Shown here piece by piece: positions 11,752 through 20,499 of a stretch of 64,000 nucleotides of DNA. Position numbers and translations under genes: made by a program. Origin of the DNA: Paenibacillus pabuli (lineage in GTDB: Bacteria; Bacillota; Bacilli; Paenibacillales; Paenibacillaceae); the NCBI RefSeq assembly GCF_023101145.1, contig NZ_CP073714.1, positions 6,076,001-6,140,000 on the forward strand, given 5' to 3'. Position 1 is the stretch's first letter. Each line of letters opens with the position of its first letter. Under the pieces are notes generated by a model that was given only the letters and a program-made list of their open reading frames with translations, was not told the DNA's origin and did no database searches.

Positions 11752-13062
11752 TTAATAATAGCTGCTGCCTTCCACAAATTCGAACTCAAAATCGCCAATG
11801 CGCACAATGGTGCCTTCTTCAGCTCCGCGTTTACGCAGTTCGGCATCCACACCCATATGTCGCAATGTACGCGCCAATTTGAGAATAGCTTCATGCGAAT
11901 TCAGCTGCATCCGTTTCATCATACGTTCAATCTTGGCACTTTCAACAACGAAGATTTCATTCTCCCGCACAATACGGAAGCCTTCGTCCTCTTTTTTGTC
12001 CAAGCTGTACACTTTACGTTCGGATAAGTCTGCGACTTCTTCAACCACTGGCTCGTCCGGAATTTGATCGAGCAGATCAGCCGCACGATACAAAAGCTCT
12101 TGAATCCCTTTCCGTGTCAGAGATGAAATAGGCATAACTTCGATATTCGGTTGAACTTCACGAGCCTTCTGCAAGAATTGTTCCAGATTAGCTTCGGAAT
12201 CCGGCATGTCCATTTTATTAGCTGCTACAACCTGTGGTCTTTCAGCGAGTACAGGATTGTACAATTTTAGTTCCTCGTTGATTTTCTGCCAGTCTTCGAA
12301 GGGATCGCGTCCTTCAGAACCCGACATGTCAACGACATGAATGATAATACGTGTACGCTCTACGTGACGCAAGAACTCATGTCCAAGCCCAATACCTTCG
12401 TGAGCACCTTCAATCAGGCCCGGCAAGTCGGCCATAACAAAGCTGCGACCTTCACCCACACCAACAACACCCAGGTTAGGTGTAATGGTTGTAAAATGAT
12501 ATGCTCCAATCTTAGGCTTGGCTGCCGAAACAACAGACAACAGCGTAGATTTTCCGACACTCGGGAAACCAACCAAACCGACATCTGCCATGACCTTAAG
12601 CTCAAGTACGATGTAACGTTCTTCGCCCTCTTCACCATTTTCGGCCAGTTCTGGCGCTGGATTGTTAGGCGTGGCAAAACGAATGTTTCCCCGTCCGCCT
12701 CGACCACCTCGAGCAACGACAACCTGTTGACCATGACGTGTCAAATCAGCCAGCACTTCTCCACTGTCTTCATCCAAAATCACAGTTCCTGGTGGAATAC
12801 GTACAATCATGTTCTCAGCGTTTGCGCCATGCTGACTTTTATTGCGTCCCTTCTCACCACGAGGGGCCTTGAAGTGACGCTGGTAACGGAAATCCATCAA
12901 CGTACGCAGACCTTCATCCACACGGAAAATGATGTCGGCTCCTCTGCCTCCATCCCCCCCGGCAGGTCCGCCGTTCGGTACATACTTCTCACGACGAAAC
13001 GAAATAATTCCGTCCCCTCCGTCTCCGGCTTTTACGTAAATCTTAGCTTTATCTACAAACAT
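11752..13062 (-). CDS. obg: GTPase Obg (CgtA), ribosome assembly and stress/sporulation
   Basis: A 436-residue essential GTPase that binds the 50S subunit. It has the glycine-rich Obg fold (1-158, with GDGGDGI and GGRGGRGN), the G domain with G1 GFPSVGKS (about 165-172), G3 DLPGLI, G4 NKMD and G5 SSL, and a C-terminal OCT domain (about 355-428). In B. subtilis it is needed for Spo0A phosphorelay activity and the general stress response, and it sits directly downstream of spo0B, as here (17-bp gap). The start ATG has AGAAGGGG upstream. Confidence 0.97.
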   Translation of the reverse strand: MFVDKAKIYVKAGDGGDGIISFRREKYVPNGGPAGGDGGRGADIIFRVDEGLRTLMDFRYQRHFKAPRGEKGRNKSQHGANAENMIVRIPPGTVILDEDSGEVLADLTRHGQQVVVARGGRGGRGNIRFATPNNPAPELAENGEEGEERYIVLELKVMADVGLVGFPSVGKSTLLSVVSAAKPKIGAYHFTTITPNLGVVGVGEGRSFVMADLPGLIEGAHEGIGLGHEFLRHVERTRIIIHVVDMSGSEGRDPFEDWQKINEELKLYNPVLAERPQVVAANKMDMPDSEANLEQFLQKAREVQPNIEVMPISSLTRKGIQELLYRAADLLDQIPDEPVVEEVADLSERKVYSLDKKEDEGFRIVRENEIFVVESAKIERMMKRMQLNSHEAILKLARTLRHMGVDAELRKRGAEEGTIVRIGDFEFEFVEGSSYY

Positions 13063-13079
13063 TGGTTAACCCCTTCTTC

Positions 13080-13817
13080 CTATATTCCGCAAGGCATTCT
13101 GAATTGTATAAACGTATCCTCAGACGGAAGCTGCTCCGTTCTGACTTTTTTTCCTTTGAGTACGGCATTGAGCTGCCGTAATGTTTCCGGATCGGGTGTT
13201 TGATCCCCATCCAGCCGGACAACTACATCTCCGTGATCCTGTCCGAAGTTCAAGGTCAGTTTGCGAACCTCTCCCCAAGACGACCGGCCGCCGCCATATT
13301 GATAGGCTCGAATCGCATCGGCAATCGCCCCCGTAAGCGACTCGCCATCCTCGGGAGAGACCAGAGCACTAAGCTGCAACTCTTCCTCTACAACCACGTG
13401 CAATTCCAGAGCGACTCCACTGGCCCGGAAAGATTGGAGATAAAATACGAGTGAAGGAATACCCAATCTGGAGATTCGGCTTTCTTCGTTAACCCGCTCT
13501 ACTATTCTTTCCACACATTGCACTGATTTATCAAGTTTGCCTAGCCGAAGATATCCATACAACACCTGAAGATCGTTCATCCAATCATGCCTATGATGAT
13601 TTAATGATGCAATTGCTGTCTTTTCCATAGATTGTATGATGGTTCTGCGTTCCGCCTCTGCCTGTCTCTTCATCACGTTCACAGAAACAAAAAGCACGGC
13701 GACGGACCACAATGCGTACACAGCAATTGCAATAACCACTGGATACAGCATAACGAAAACCAAAGGAATCAGAAGTGAACATGCCGCAATCCACGGCACT
13801 CTTTTCCAAGATTTCAT
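13080..13817 (-). CDS. spo0B: sporulation phosphotransferase Spo0B, membrane-anchored form
   Basis: Relays phosphate from Spo0F to Spo0A at the start of sporulation. The 245-residue protein has the helical-hairpin motif HRHDWMN, whose His77 matches the phosphorylated His30 of B. subtilis, and a degenerate kinase-like C-terminal half. Unlike the 192-residue soluble B. subtilis protein, it has two hydrophobic segments at about residues 8-26 and 27-49, predicting a membrane anchor. I chose the ATG at 13815-13817, preceded by GGGGAGA; the frame extends 20 codons upstream. An extended -10 (TGTTATACT) lies just upstream, after the rpmA terminator, so spo0B-obg has its own transcript. Confidence 0.85.
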   Translation of the reverse strand: MKSWKRVPWIAACSLLIPLVFVMLYPVVIAIAVYALWSVAVLFVSVNVMKRQAEAERRTIIQSMEKTAIASLNHHRHDWMNDLQVLYGYLRLGKLDKSVQCVERIVERVNEESRISRLGIPSLVFYLQSFRASGVALELHVVVEEELQLSALVSPEDGESLTGAIADAIRAYQYGGGRSSWGEVRKLTLNFGQDHGDVVVRLDGDQTPDPETLRQLNAVLKGKKVRTEQLPSEDTFIQFRMPCGI

Positions 13818-13914
13818 GGCTTCTCCCCGTTCTACAAAACTCGGTTGGTTAATTCCCACCGTATCCAAGTATAACATGTCTTTTCTGCCAGTTCATTATC
13901 GAAATAACCTATAA

Positions 13915-13948
13915 ATACAAAAAGCCTCCGGCAAAAATGCCGAAGGCT
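13915..13948 (-). terminator. terminator after rpmA
   Basis: AGCCTCCGGC (13923-13932) pairs with GCCGAAGGCT (13939-13948), one mismatch, 6-nt loop, followed by T5 on the minus strand. It ends the rplU-prp-rpmA transcript. Confidence 0.88.
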
Positions 13949-13968
13949 CCTTAGGCGGAATGCCGATA

Positions 13969-14280
13969 TTATGCTTCTACTGCAGCTGCTACTGGAGCAA
14001 CATTCACAGGGTAGATGCTTACTTTTTTACGATCGCGTCCCCAACGTTCGAATTTCACAACGCCGTCAACTTTCGCAAACAAAGTGTCATCTTTACCGAT
14101 ACCCACGTTAGTACCTGGGTGAATTTTCGTACCGCGTTGGCGAACGAGAATGCTACCACCAGTTACTGTTTGTCCGTCAGCACGTTTAACGCCAAGGCGT
14201 TGTGCGTTACTGTCACGACCATTCTTCGTGGAACCTACACCTTTTTTCGATGCGAATAACTGAAGATTTAATTTCAACAT
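13969..14280 (-). CDS. rpmA: 50S ribosomal protein L27 with cleavable N-terminal extension
   Basis: A 103-residue ribosomal protein lying near the peptidyl-transferase centre. It begins with the Firmicute extension ending in LQLFA|SKKG, which the protease Prp must remove so that the N terminus can reach the ribosome active site. The Prp gene lies immediately upstream in the same operon. The start ATG has AAGGAGG 8 nt before it. Confidence 0.97.
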   Translation of the reverse strand: MLKLNLQLFASKKGVGSTKNGRDSNAQRLGVKRADGQTVTGGSILVRQRGTKIHPGTNVGIGKDDTLFAKVDGVVKFERWGRDRKKVSIYPVNVAPVAAAVEA

Positions 14281-14303
14281 GATTGGTTGTCCTCCTTCTT
14301 TAA

Positions 14304-14633
14304 TTATTTGACTTGCTCTATCTGAATATACTTTCCGTATGACTCTGCAATATCAGTGAGCATAAGCACCATGGATTCGAGCAGCAATTGTACCTGGGAC
14401 CAGGTTCCGTCTTTCTCCAACACCGGTAAAGAAGCGCTTAAAAAGCCATTCTTCATCTTGGCGTCCATTTCGACACCAGTCAATGTTTCGATCGAGTTCA
14501 CCGTACCTACTGTAACAGCGGATACCCCGGCACATACGATGTCTTCTCCTCGCTTGGCAAAATTAGCATGCCCTTTGATGGAGAAACGATCGATGCTCCC
14601 GTCATCATTACGAAAGACTTGAACGATAATCAC
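14304..14633 (-). CDS. prp: ribosomal-processing cysteine protease Prp
   Basis: A 109-residue cysteine protease of the YsxB/Prp family that trims the N-terminal extension of L27. The catalytic pair is visible as His in IKGHANFA (about residue 22) and Cys in DIVCAGVSA (about residue 34). It lies between rplU and rpmA as in other Firmicutes, and the L27 encoded next door carries the matching cleavage site. Confidence 0.93.
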   Translation of the reverse strand: MIIVQVFRNDDGSIDRFSIKGHANFAKRGEDIVCAGVSAVTVGTVNSIETLTGVEMDAKMKNGFLSASLPVLEKDGTWSQVQLLLESMVLMLTDIAESYGKYIQIEQVK

Positions 14634-14646
14634 TTATCGCACCTTC

Positions 14647-14958
14647 TTACGCTTTGATTGCTTCGATAGTTACTTTTGTATACGGTTGACGGTGACCTTG
14701 CTTCACATGGTAGTTCTTTTTAGGTTTGTATTTGTATACAACAACCTTTTGTCCTTTGCCATGTTTCTCCACTTTAGCCGTTACAGTTGCTCCGGAAACC
14801 AATGGTGTACCTGCTGTCAAACCTTGATCGTTAGATACAGCCAGGACACGGTCGAACGTTACGCTTTCGCCATCGTTCGCAGTCAATTTCTCGATGAACA
14901 GAACATCGCCCTCTTGGACTTTGTACTGTTTGCCACCTGTTTCAATAATTGCGTACAT
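14647..14958 (-). CDS. rplU: 50S ribosomal protein L21
   Basis: A 103-residue large-subunit protein binding 23S rRNA. It starts MYAIIETGGKQYKV and ends with the GHRQPYTKV signature. It is first gene of rplU-prp-rpmA and is preceded by a structured leader of about 120 nt. Confidence 0.97.
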   Translation of the reverse strand: MYAIIETGGKQYKVQEGDVLFIEKLTANDGESVTFDRVLAVSNDQGLTAGTPLVSGATVTAKVEKHGKGQKVVVYKYKPKKNYHVKQGHRQPYTKVTIEAIKA

Positions 14959-14961
14959 TTG

Positions 14962-15082
14962 CCTTGCACCTCCTCATGTCTCAGACTCGCCCGGTCTCAG
15001 GTGACAGTGTCCTTGCGGAACTGTTCTTGTACCCGGCCAGTGCGGTTACAGCATGTGCAAGACCAATAGGCTAAACACATAC
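14962..15082 (-). ncRNA. L21 leader RNA
   Basis: The untranslated leader of about 120 nt between the promoter and rplU has the look of the Bacillales L21 leader family: GC-rich paired segments and a conserved GCCGGGTACAAGAACAG block. L21-type leaders are thought to bind a product of the operon for autoregulation. The family match is from memory of the motif; a covariance search would settle it. Confidence 0.6.
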
Positions 15083-15088
15083 CTGATG

Positions 15089-15117
15089 ATTATACCACCA
15101 ACTATACTAAAAATCAA
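15089..15117 (-). promoter_or_regulatory. promoter of rplU-prp-rpmA
   Basis: TTGATT (15112-15117), a 17-nt spacer and TATAAT (15089-15094) with an extended TGG before it, on the minus strand. The -35 overlaps the rng stop codon. Confidence 0.75.
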
Positions 15118-16364
15118 TGCAAAGGCGAAATATATCTTTTACCTGTCCCATGACAGGAAGAACACGGCTCCACGTAAGGGAGCGTGCTCTCCTCCCGTAC
15201 CTTCTTACGGGTAAGTTCGAGCAAGCCCAGCTTGGTCCAACCTATGACAAAAGCCTTGGTTCGATCCTTCTTGAGTTCATTTTCCAGCGTTGCCGCAACT
15301 TCATGCCGATTCATCGCTTCCTCCATATCAATGAAGTCCACAATAATCATGCCGCCGATATCCCGAAGACGCATTAAACGGGCGATCTCAACCGCTGCCT
15401 GCATGTTCGTCTCCGTTACTGTCTCTTCCAGACTGTCGCCGCCTGCTCCTGTGTACTTGCCTGTATTGACATCAACTACAGTGAGTGCCTCGGTATGATC
15501 AATGACAATATATCCGCCTCCAGGCAGCCATACCTTGCGGGCAAAATCCTTGTTCAACTGCTCCTGCACTCGATAAGCAGCAAAAATCGATTCTTCTCCC
15601 CTATACACCTGTACTTTAGGTTGATGGCCTGGACAGATTTCCTCCAGCAAAGCACTCAATTCACGAGCTTGTACATCATTGTCCGTAATCACTTCATCAA
15701 TGCCAGGTGTATACACATCACGAATGATCCGCTGAACCATACTATGATCCCGGTGCAGCAGGCTTGGTGAAGGCAAACTATCCGCTTTTTCACGAATCAG
15801 ACGCCAGTGCTCACGTAATGTTTCCAGGTCGGCCTGAATGGCTTCCCTCTGTTCCTCTGCGGATACGGTTCGTATGATAAGCCCCTCTTCGTCCCGTCTC
15901 AGTTGTTCACCCAGGATCTTGAGGCGGGATCGATCCCCCTCACGAGCAATTTTCTTGGAGACAGCTACATAATCCGCTAAAGGCATGTAGACAAGCCAGC
16001 GGCCCGGCAGCGAATAATGAGTCGTCACCCGGGCTCCTTTGCTTCCTACTGGCTCCTTCAGGACCTGAACGATTACATCTTGACCTGGACGAAGCAGCTC
16101 CGCGATCGAGGGCTTCACTTTGGGTTGTTTCTCCAGATTGGGATGCAATACATCGTCCACATACAGAAAAGCATTCTTTTTCTGACCGATATCCACAAAA
16201 GCAGCTTGCATACCTGGTAACACGTTCACTACCCGTCCTTTGAAATACGAACCCAGCAGTCCACGCTCGCGTGTACGCTCTGCCATGAATTCTACAGCTT
16301 TGCCTTCTTCCAGAAGCGCCATTTGCATGAGGTTATGTTCATTATGTACAATCATTTGTTTCAT
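15114..16364 (-). CDS. rng: ribonuclease G/E family endoribonuclease
   Basis: A 416-residue endonuclease that cuts single-stranded AU-rich RNA in rRNA and mRNA processing. It has an N-terminal S1-like domain (about 30-130: GSYFKGRVVNVLPGMQAAFVDIG), the DNase I-like catalytic part with the metal aspartates in VVDVNTGKYTG and IIVDFIDM, and the Zn-link CSSC near the C terminus. It lacks the long RNase E scaffold tail. The chosen ATG at 16362-16364 follows AGAGGTGA; the frame is open 7 codons further. B. subtilis has no member of this family, so its presence between spoIVFB and rplU is a lineage feature. Confidence 0.92.
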   Translation of the reverse strand: MKQMIVHNEHNLMQMALLEEGKAVEFMAERTRERGLLGSYFKGRVVNVLPGMQAAFVDIGQKKNAFLYVDDVLHPNLEKQPKVKPSIAELLRPGQDVIVQVLKEPVGSKGARVTTHYSLPGRWLVYMPLADYVAVSKKIAREGDRSRLKILGEQLRRDEEGLIIRTVSAEEQREAIQADLETLREHWRLIREKADSLPSPSLLHRDHSMVQRIIRDVYTPGIDEVITDNDVQARELSALLEEICPGHQPKVQVYRGEESIFAAYRVQEQLNKDFARKVWLPGGGYIVIDHTEALTVVDVNTGKYTGAGGDSLEETVTETNMQAAVEIARLMRLRDIGGMIIVDFIDMEEAMNRHEVAATLENELKKDRTKAFVIGWTKLGLLELTRKKVREESTLPYVEPCSSCHGTGKRYISPLH

Positions 16365-16468
16365 GGCTTCACCTCTAGAAGACAATTCAATTCATCCACA
16401 TCCATTCTATATCTTGCCATACTCATTGTACATGTATTAACCAAATTCAGGACAGATCCATCAAGATG

Positions 16469-17335
16469 TTATAACTTATCCGTATCTTGTTTGAAATAAG
16501 AACCGATGATTCGCTGCTCAGGCAAAACGGCCATGATTCTTCCCTGTCTATTCATCACATATATCATATGGTATCTTTCTCTCTTTAATAGACGCAAAAT
16601 AGTCTCCAAAGGTTTCGCCGGAAATGAGATTATCGGCTGCGCCAAACTGCCTGTAGCTGCATGTCGGGTGAATGCACCTTCACGATTCATCAGAAATCGG
16701 ATAAATCGGTAGGGAATATTTCGGTAATCGATCACATTGGAGTAGAACAGAAAAATCCCGATCAGCAGGATATTTAACGGCAGCCCGTAATCGCCGATAA
16801 ACCAACGACCAATAGCAACCAAAATCACCCCTGCGCTGCACAGAATGCTGATTCTGTAGGTCCACATCAATGTTGTATAGTAGGGAGCAGCAAGACTGAC
16901 AAGTGCCTGTACAATTTTACCGCCGTCCAGTGGCAACACGGGTAGCAGGTTAAATAGGGCAATTAACAGATTCCCCTGTATAATATAATCCAAAAATATC
17001 GGGTCTCCCAGGCCCCCGTACTTCAGCAACAAAACAACTCCAACCATGAGCATATTTTGAAAAGGACCTGCCAAAGCGATAATGATCTCCCGACGGGCTG
17101 TAATATTTCCGGCGTCCTCAATAACGGCGACGCCACCAAAAGGAAGCATCTGTATCGAAAGGACACGGCAGCCCAGAAGGGCTGCCGCTGCAGCATGTCC
17201 ACATTCATGAATAAAAACGATAGCAAAAAGTGTGATGAGTTCGATAAAGTTCCCGGTCAACAGGGAAGCCATCATGATAATCACAAAAAAAGGATGAAAC
17301 GAGATCCGTACCCCCCACAACCTAATCAAGGGCAA
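16469..17335 (-). CDS. spoIVFB: site-2 protease SpoIVFB, pro-SigK processing
   Basis: An intramembrane metalloprotease that cleaves pro-sigma-K in the mother cell. The 288-residue protein has the zinc motif HECGH (about 43-47) in a transmembrane helix, the third ligand in LPLDGGK, several membrane spans up to about residue 205, and a C-terminal CBS-like domain that senses ATP in B. subtilis. The start is weakly defined: the frame opens at TTG 17333-17335, overlapping spoIVFA by 14 nt, and GGAAGTGG could equally serve a TTG two codons on. Next to spoIVFA, as in B. subtilis. Confidence 0.92.
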   Translation of the reverse strand: MPLIRLWGVRISFHPFFVIIMMASLLTGNFIELITLFAIVFIHECGHAAAAALLGCRVLSIQMLPFGGVAVIEDAGNITARREIIIALAGPFQNMLMVGVVLLLKYGGLGDPIFLDYIIQGNLLIALFNLLPVLPLDGGKIVQALVSLAAPYYTTLMWTYRISILCSAGVILVAIGRWFIGDYGLPLNILLIGIFLFYSNVIDYRNIPYRFIRFLMNREGAFTRHAATGSLAQPIISFPAKPLETILRLLKRERYHMIYVMNRQGRIMAVLPEQRIIGSYFKQDTDKL

Positions 17336-18206
17336 CCACTTCCGCTGGGTCTACGTACTGCTCGCCCTCTTTTACAGCGAAATATAATGTGGCAGGTTGA
17401 TCATTTCCTGTCTCCTTTAGGCTGCCGACAGCGTCCCCCGCTTCTACCCAATCATTCATCTGGACTTCACTCTCGTTCAAGCGTCCATATATGGCTGTGA
17501 CTTGGCCAGAGTGCTGGATGACAACCGTAGTTCCATTTTCGGGATCATCCAATACTTGAAGTACTCGTCCAGCACCTGAGCTGACAACTTGAACGAGTCC
17601 TGTACTGCCAGCTTCGGGAACAATTTCAATGCCTTTCATGCTCATTGCAAAAGGCTGAACGACCGTTCCCGAGATCGGTTTGCCCAGCAGATGCCGAATC
17701 CCCGACCCGTTCACAGGATCCGTGGTATGTTCAAGAACAGGCAGGAATGATGGGGTTCCGCCAAAATGTCTTTCATACCAGGCAGCGGCATAGGCAAAAT
17801 CCATATCCCGGTGCAGCACATCAGCGATTACGGTTTTGGCAGGTGCCGTCCATGACGTATTCAACTGGAACATTCCCCAGACGCCGCCAAATAATAAAAC
17901 ACTAACCACCGTTCGTCCCACGAATGACTTCATCAGACTGAAGCGTGGGTAGCCACCAGGACCATAATGCCCGTTCTCTTTTTTCCACAGCCATTCTGGG
18001 TCTCTTTCCTGTTCAGCCAGTGAAGATCTTGCTGTTCGTAGATTTTCTTGTATATCCATAGCCGAGAACGGATTACGTTGCGCAGATGTACGCTTATCGG
18101 ATATCGGGACCGATTCTCGCTGCTGCATCATTTCTTCCGTAGCACCATCCATTAATCGCCGAATGCGCTCTTCTCTTCTCTGCTTGATTCTGAGTTTCGT
18201 ATTCAT
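17322..18206 (-). CDS. spoIVFA: SpoIVFA, regulator of SpoIVFB
   Basis: A 294-residue single-pass protein that holds SpoIVFB inactive in the outer forespore membrane until a signal arrives. It has a charged cytoplasmic N terminus, one membrane helix (about 100-120) and a C-terminal M23/LytM-like fold (about 170-290). The second histidine of the M23 HxH motif is missing (IYGRL where active enzymes have YxHL), so it should be a non-catalytic domain, as in known SpoIVFA. The ATG at 18204-18206 follows GGGAGGAC; the frame is open a further 32 codons. Confidence 0.9.
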   Translation of the reverse strand: MNTKLRIKQRREERIRRLMDGATEEMMQQRESVPISDKRTSAQRNPFSAMDIQENLRTARSSLAEQERDPEWLWKKENGHYGPGGYPRFSLMKSFVGRTVVSVLLFGGVWGMFQLNTSWTAPAKTVIADVLHRDMDFAYAAAWYERHFGGTPSFLPVLEHTTDPVNGSGIRHLLGKPISGTVVQPFAMSMKGIEIVPEAGSTGLVQVVSSGAGRVLQVLDDPENGTTVVIQHSGQVTAIYGRLNESEVQMNDWVEAGDAVGSLKETGNDQPATLYFAVKEGEQYVDPAEVVALD

Positions 18207-18238
18207 GGAATGTCCTCCCGCCGAGGCTTGTTTACTAC

Positions 18239-18267
18239 ATCCTATGAGGGGCTTGTTCATAATATGA
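18239..18267 (-). promoter_or_regulatory. candidate SigE promoter of spoIVFA-spoIVFB
   Basis: On the minus strand TCATATT (18261-18267), a 14-nt spacer and CATAGGAT (18239-18246) match the mother-cell SigE consensus (KMATATT, 14-15, CATACAHT), perfectly at -35 and 6 of 8 at -10. It predicts a leader of about 26 nt. SigE control of spoIVF is known in B. subtilis. Confidence 0.6.
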
Positions 18268-18273
18268 ACAAGC
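18251..18273. repeat. perfect 10-bp palindrome over the spoIVF promoter
   Basis: GCTTGTTCAT, three bases, ATGAACAAGC. It has no T tract on either side, so it is unlikely to be a terminator. It overlaps the spacer and -35 element of the candidate SigE promoter, the position of an operator. Confidence 0.6.
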
Positions 18274-18373
18274 TTCGGCGGGAAGCAAAAATAACCCCAC
18301 AACGTGGAGTCCTCCTTTTAAACGCATATCCTGTTCTAGATAAGATACCTTTAATGAAATGCTTCATCATATT

Positions 18374-18401
18374 CAAAAAGCCGGGCTTGAGGGCCACGGC
18401 T
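18374..18401 (-). terminator. terminator after minD
   Basis: AGCC-GTGG pairs imperfectly with CCCGGCT around a short loop and is followed by T5 on the minus strand, about 30 bp after the minD stop. It separates minCD from the spoIVF transcript. Confidence 0.6.
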
Positions 18402-18431
18402 GTCAAACATGATTATGATGAGAAGAGCAAG

Positions 18432-19226
18432 TTAACCCATTCCAAAAAATTTCTTAAAGCGTGAGAAAGCACCCTTTTTTTGCTCCAATTGCATCAAGGG
18501 AACGGTATCTCCCAGAATACGACGAGCAATATTACGATAGGCAATGGCCGCAAGTGAATCCGGATTCATTACTGTAGGCTCTCCCGAGTTGGCTGCCTTA
18601 ATGACAAGCTCATCATCAGGAACGATCCCGATCAGATCAATGTTAAGTACTTGTAAAATGCCGTCAATGTCGAGCATATCGCCTGATTTAACCATATTGT
18701 TACGGATTCGGTTCACGACCAGTTTTGGTGATTGAATGTGTGAGCTCTCCAGCAAACCAATGACACGGTCCGCATCACGGACAGCCGCATTTTCAGGTGT
18801 AGTGACCACAATTGCCTGGTCAGCTCCTGCAACCGCATTTTTGAACCCCTGCTCAATTCCGGCTGGACAATCAATAATGACGTATTCAAAATCTTTTTTC
18901 AATTCGAGGATAATGTCCTTCACCTGTTCCGGTGACACAGAGTTCTTATCTCTCGTTTGTGCTGCAGGCAGCATATATAATTCTTCAAAACGCTTATCTT
19001 TGACCAAAGCCTGATTCAGTCGGCAGCGGCCGTCTGCAACGTCACACAGATCATAAATGATCCGGTTTTCGAGTCCCATCACGACATCCAGATTGCGAAG
19101 GCCGATATCGGTATCTACCAGACAAACCTTTTTGCCGAGCAGCGCCAGCGCTGTCCCGATGTTTGCCGAGGTGGTTGTTTTACCCACGCCGCCTTTACCC
19201 GAAGTGATCACGATCGCCTCTCCCAT
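18432..19226 (-). CDS. minD: septum site-determining ATPase MinD
   Basis: A ParA/MRP-type ATPase that binds the polar membrane and recruits MinC. The 264-residue protein has the deviant Walker A GKGGVGKTT (about 10-18), the DTDIGLRNLD switch, and a C-terminal amphipathic helix (FSRFKKFFGMG) for membrane binding. It follows minC by 3 bp, and minC follows mreBCD, the conserved shape/division block. Confidence 0.96.
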   Translation of the reverse strand: MGEAIVITSGKGGVGKTTTSANIGTALALLGKKVCLVDTDIGLRNLDVVMGLENRIIYDLCDVADGRCRLNQALVKDKRFEELYMLPAAQTRDKNSVSPEQVKDIILELKKDFEYVIIDCPAGIEQGFKNAVAGADQAIVVTTPENAAVRDADRVIGLLESSHIQSPKLVVNRIRNNMVKSGDMLDIDGILQVLNIDLIGIVPDDELVIKAANSGEPTVMNPDSLAAIAYRNIARRILGDTVPLMQLEQKKGAFSRFKKFFGMG

Positions 19227-19229
19227 GAG

Positions 19230-19892
19230 CTACACTCCTTTAAACACATTAAAATCTCGGCGCAACCGAACGATATTGCTCATCTTGTCGATCTGCATCT
19301 GATTGTCCTGTAAATAAGCAAATTCCATTCCGGTCTCTCGGCTTTCCCACTCATCAGGGGGACGACTGATGATGTCAGCGATCCGCAGCTGCGTTGGCGC
19401 AAACACCGATGCAGCAATAATTGAATCTTCGTCCCCGCCAATCCCAGCGTGAGCCATGCCTCTTAGTGAACCCAAAACATATATATCTCCGGTACACGTT
19501 ACTGTGCCCCCCGGATTGATATCTCCAAGAAACAGTAGATTCCCTTCATGATGAAGCACCTGACCCGAACGTACCATGCCACACATGGTCACAATCGGCG
19601 GCGGCCCTTTAATCTCTGGTTTAAGGGCTGGTGTGTCGATGGAGCGAATAAGCAAATTCCCTTTTTGTTTCAGTATATCAAGAATTGCTTCTTTCTGGTC
19701 CTCCGTCACTTCCCTGCTGCCCAGTTTGATATCCACATGAACAATCGGTCCGGTCAAAATATTTTGATGGCTGTGTTCCAGCTTATAGCGGAGCTCATAG
19801 AGCAATTCCTCGAATTCACATTGATCGTCCAACAGGAAAACCAGGCCGTCTCGGATGCCTTTAATCGTTACGTGATTCGATTTTACCGTCAT
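19230..19892 (-). CDS. minC: septum site-determining protein MinC
   Basis: Inhibits FtsZ assembly away from mid-cell. The 220-residue protein has an N-terminal FtsZ-interacting domain (1-95) and a C-terminal right-handed beta-helix (105-205; GMVRSGQVLHHEGNLLFLGDINPGG) that dimerises and binds MinD. Coupled to minD downstream, with mreD 73 bp upstream. Confidence 0.94.
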   Translation of the reverse strand: MTVKSNHVTIKGIRDGLVFLLDDQCEFEELLYELRYKLEHSHQNILTGPIVHVDIKLGSREVTEDQKEAILDILKQKGNLLIRSIDTPALKPEIKGPPPIVTMCGMVRSGQVLHHEGNLLFLGDINPGGTVTCTGDIYVLGSLRGMAHAGIGGDEDSIIAASVFAPTQLRIADIISRPPDEWESRETGMEFAYLQDNQMQIDKMSNIVRLRRDFNVFKGV

Positions 19893-19965
19893 AAGCCTGT
19901 CCCTCCCATCTCATTACATTTCGTGCCCGGGTCCCCAAGTTCCTGCTTCTCACTCCAAAAATGGT

Positions 19966-20499
19966 TTAAGCAGCTTCTTGTGCTTTGCTCTTTCTCTTAC
20001 CAATCCGCTCAAGTTGTTTCCGAAGAGGAACATAAATGATCAGCGCGAACACAAAATGAATGAACAAATTGGGAATCATGTATTCAAGCAAAGCCCAGTC
20101 AAATGTAACGTGATTAAGTTGGAAGAGCTTGTACAGAAAGAATAACATGGTGTCATTAAGCAGACTTCCCAAAAGGACGACGGAAACCATCACTGGCAGT
20201 GGTGCACGCGGCGCTTGAAAAATAAGTCCCATCATATATGCCGATAATCCCATAGAGAATCCGTATGGTCCAATCATTTCGCCGTAGAATACGACGTCGT
20301 GCAATAGTCCAAATAATATGCCAAGCACCAACGCCGTGTGCCGATGATGATATACGGCGATAAACAAAATCACGATGTAAACCAGATTGGCAGAAATGCG
20401 CATTTGCCAGCCCGAAGGAATGAGCAGCGGAAGGATCGTTCCTTCAACAATGAACAAAACGAACAGTAACAGGAATAAGACTTGCTTGCGCGTTATCAT
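19966..20499 (-). CDS. mreD: rod shape-determining protein MreD
   Basis: A 177-residue integral membrane protein with about five predicted helices and a basic C terminus. It is part of the MreBCD elongasome. Its ATG overlaps the last base of the mreC stop, as usual in this operon. Confidence 0.9.
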   Translation of the reverse strand: MITRKQVLFLLLFVLFIVEGTILPLLIPSGWQMRISANLVYIVILFIAVYHHRHTALVLGILFGLLHDVVFYGEMIGPYGFSMGLSAYMMGLIFQAPRAPLPVMVSVVLLGSLLNDTMLFFLYKLFQLNHVTFDWALLEYMIPNLFIHFVFALIIYVPLRKQLERIGKRKSKAQEAA

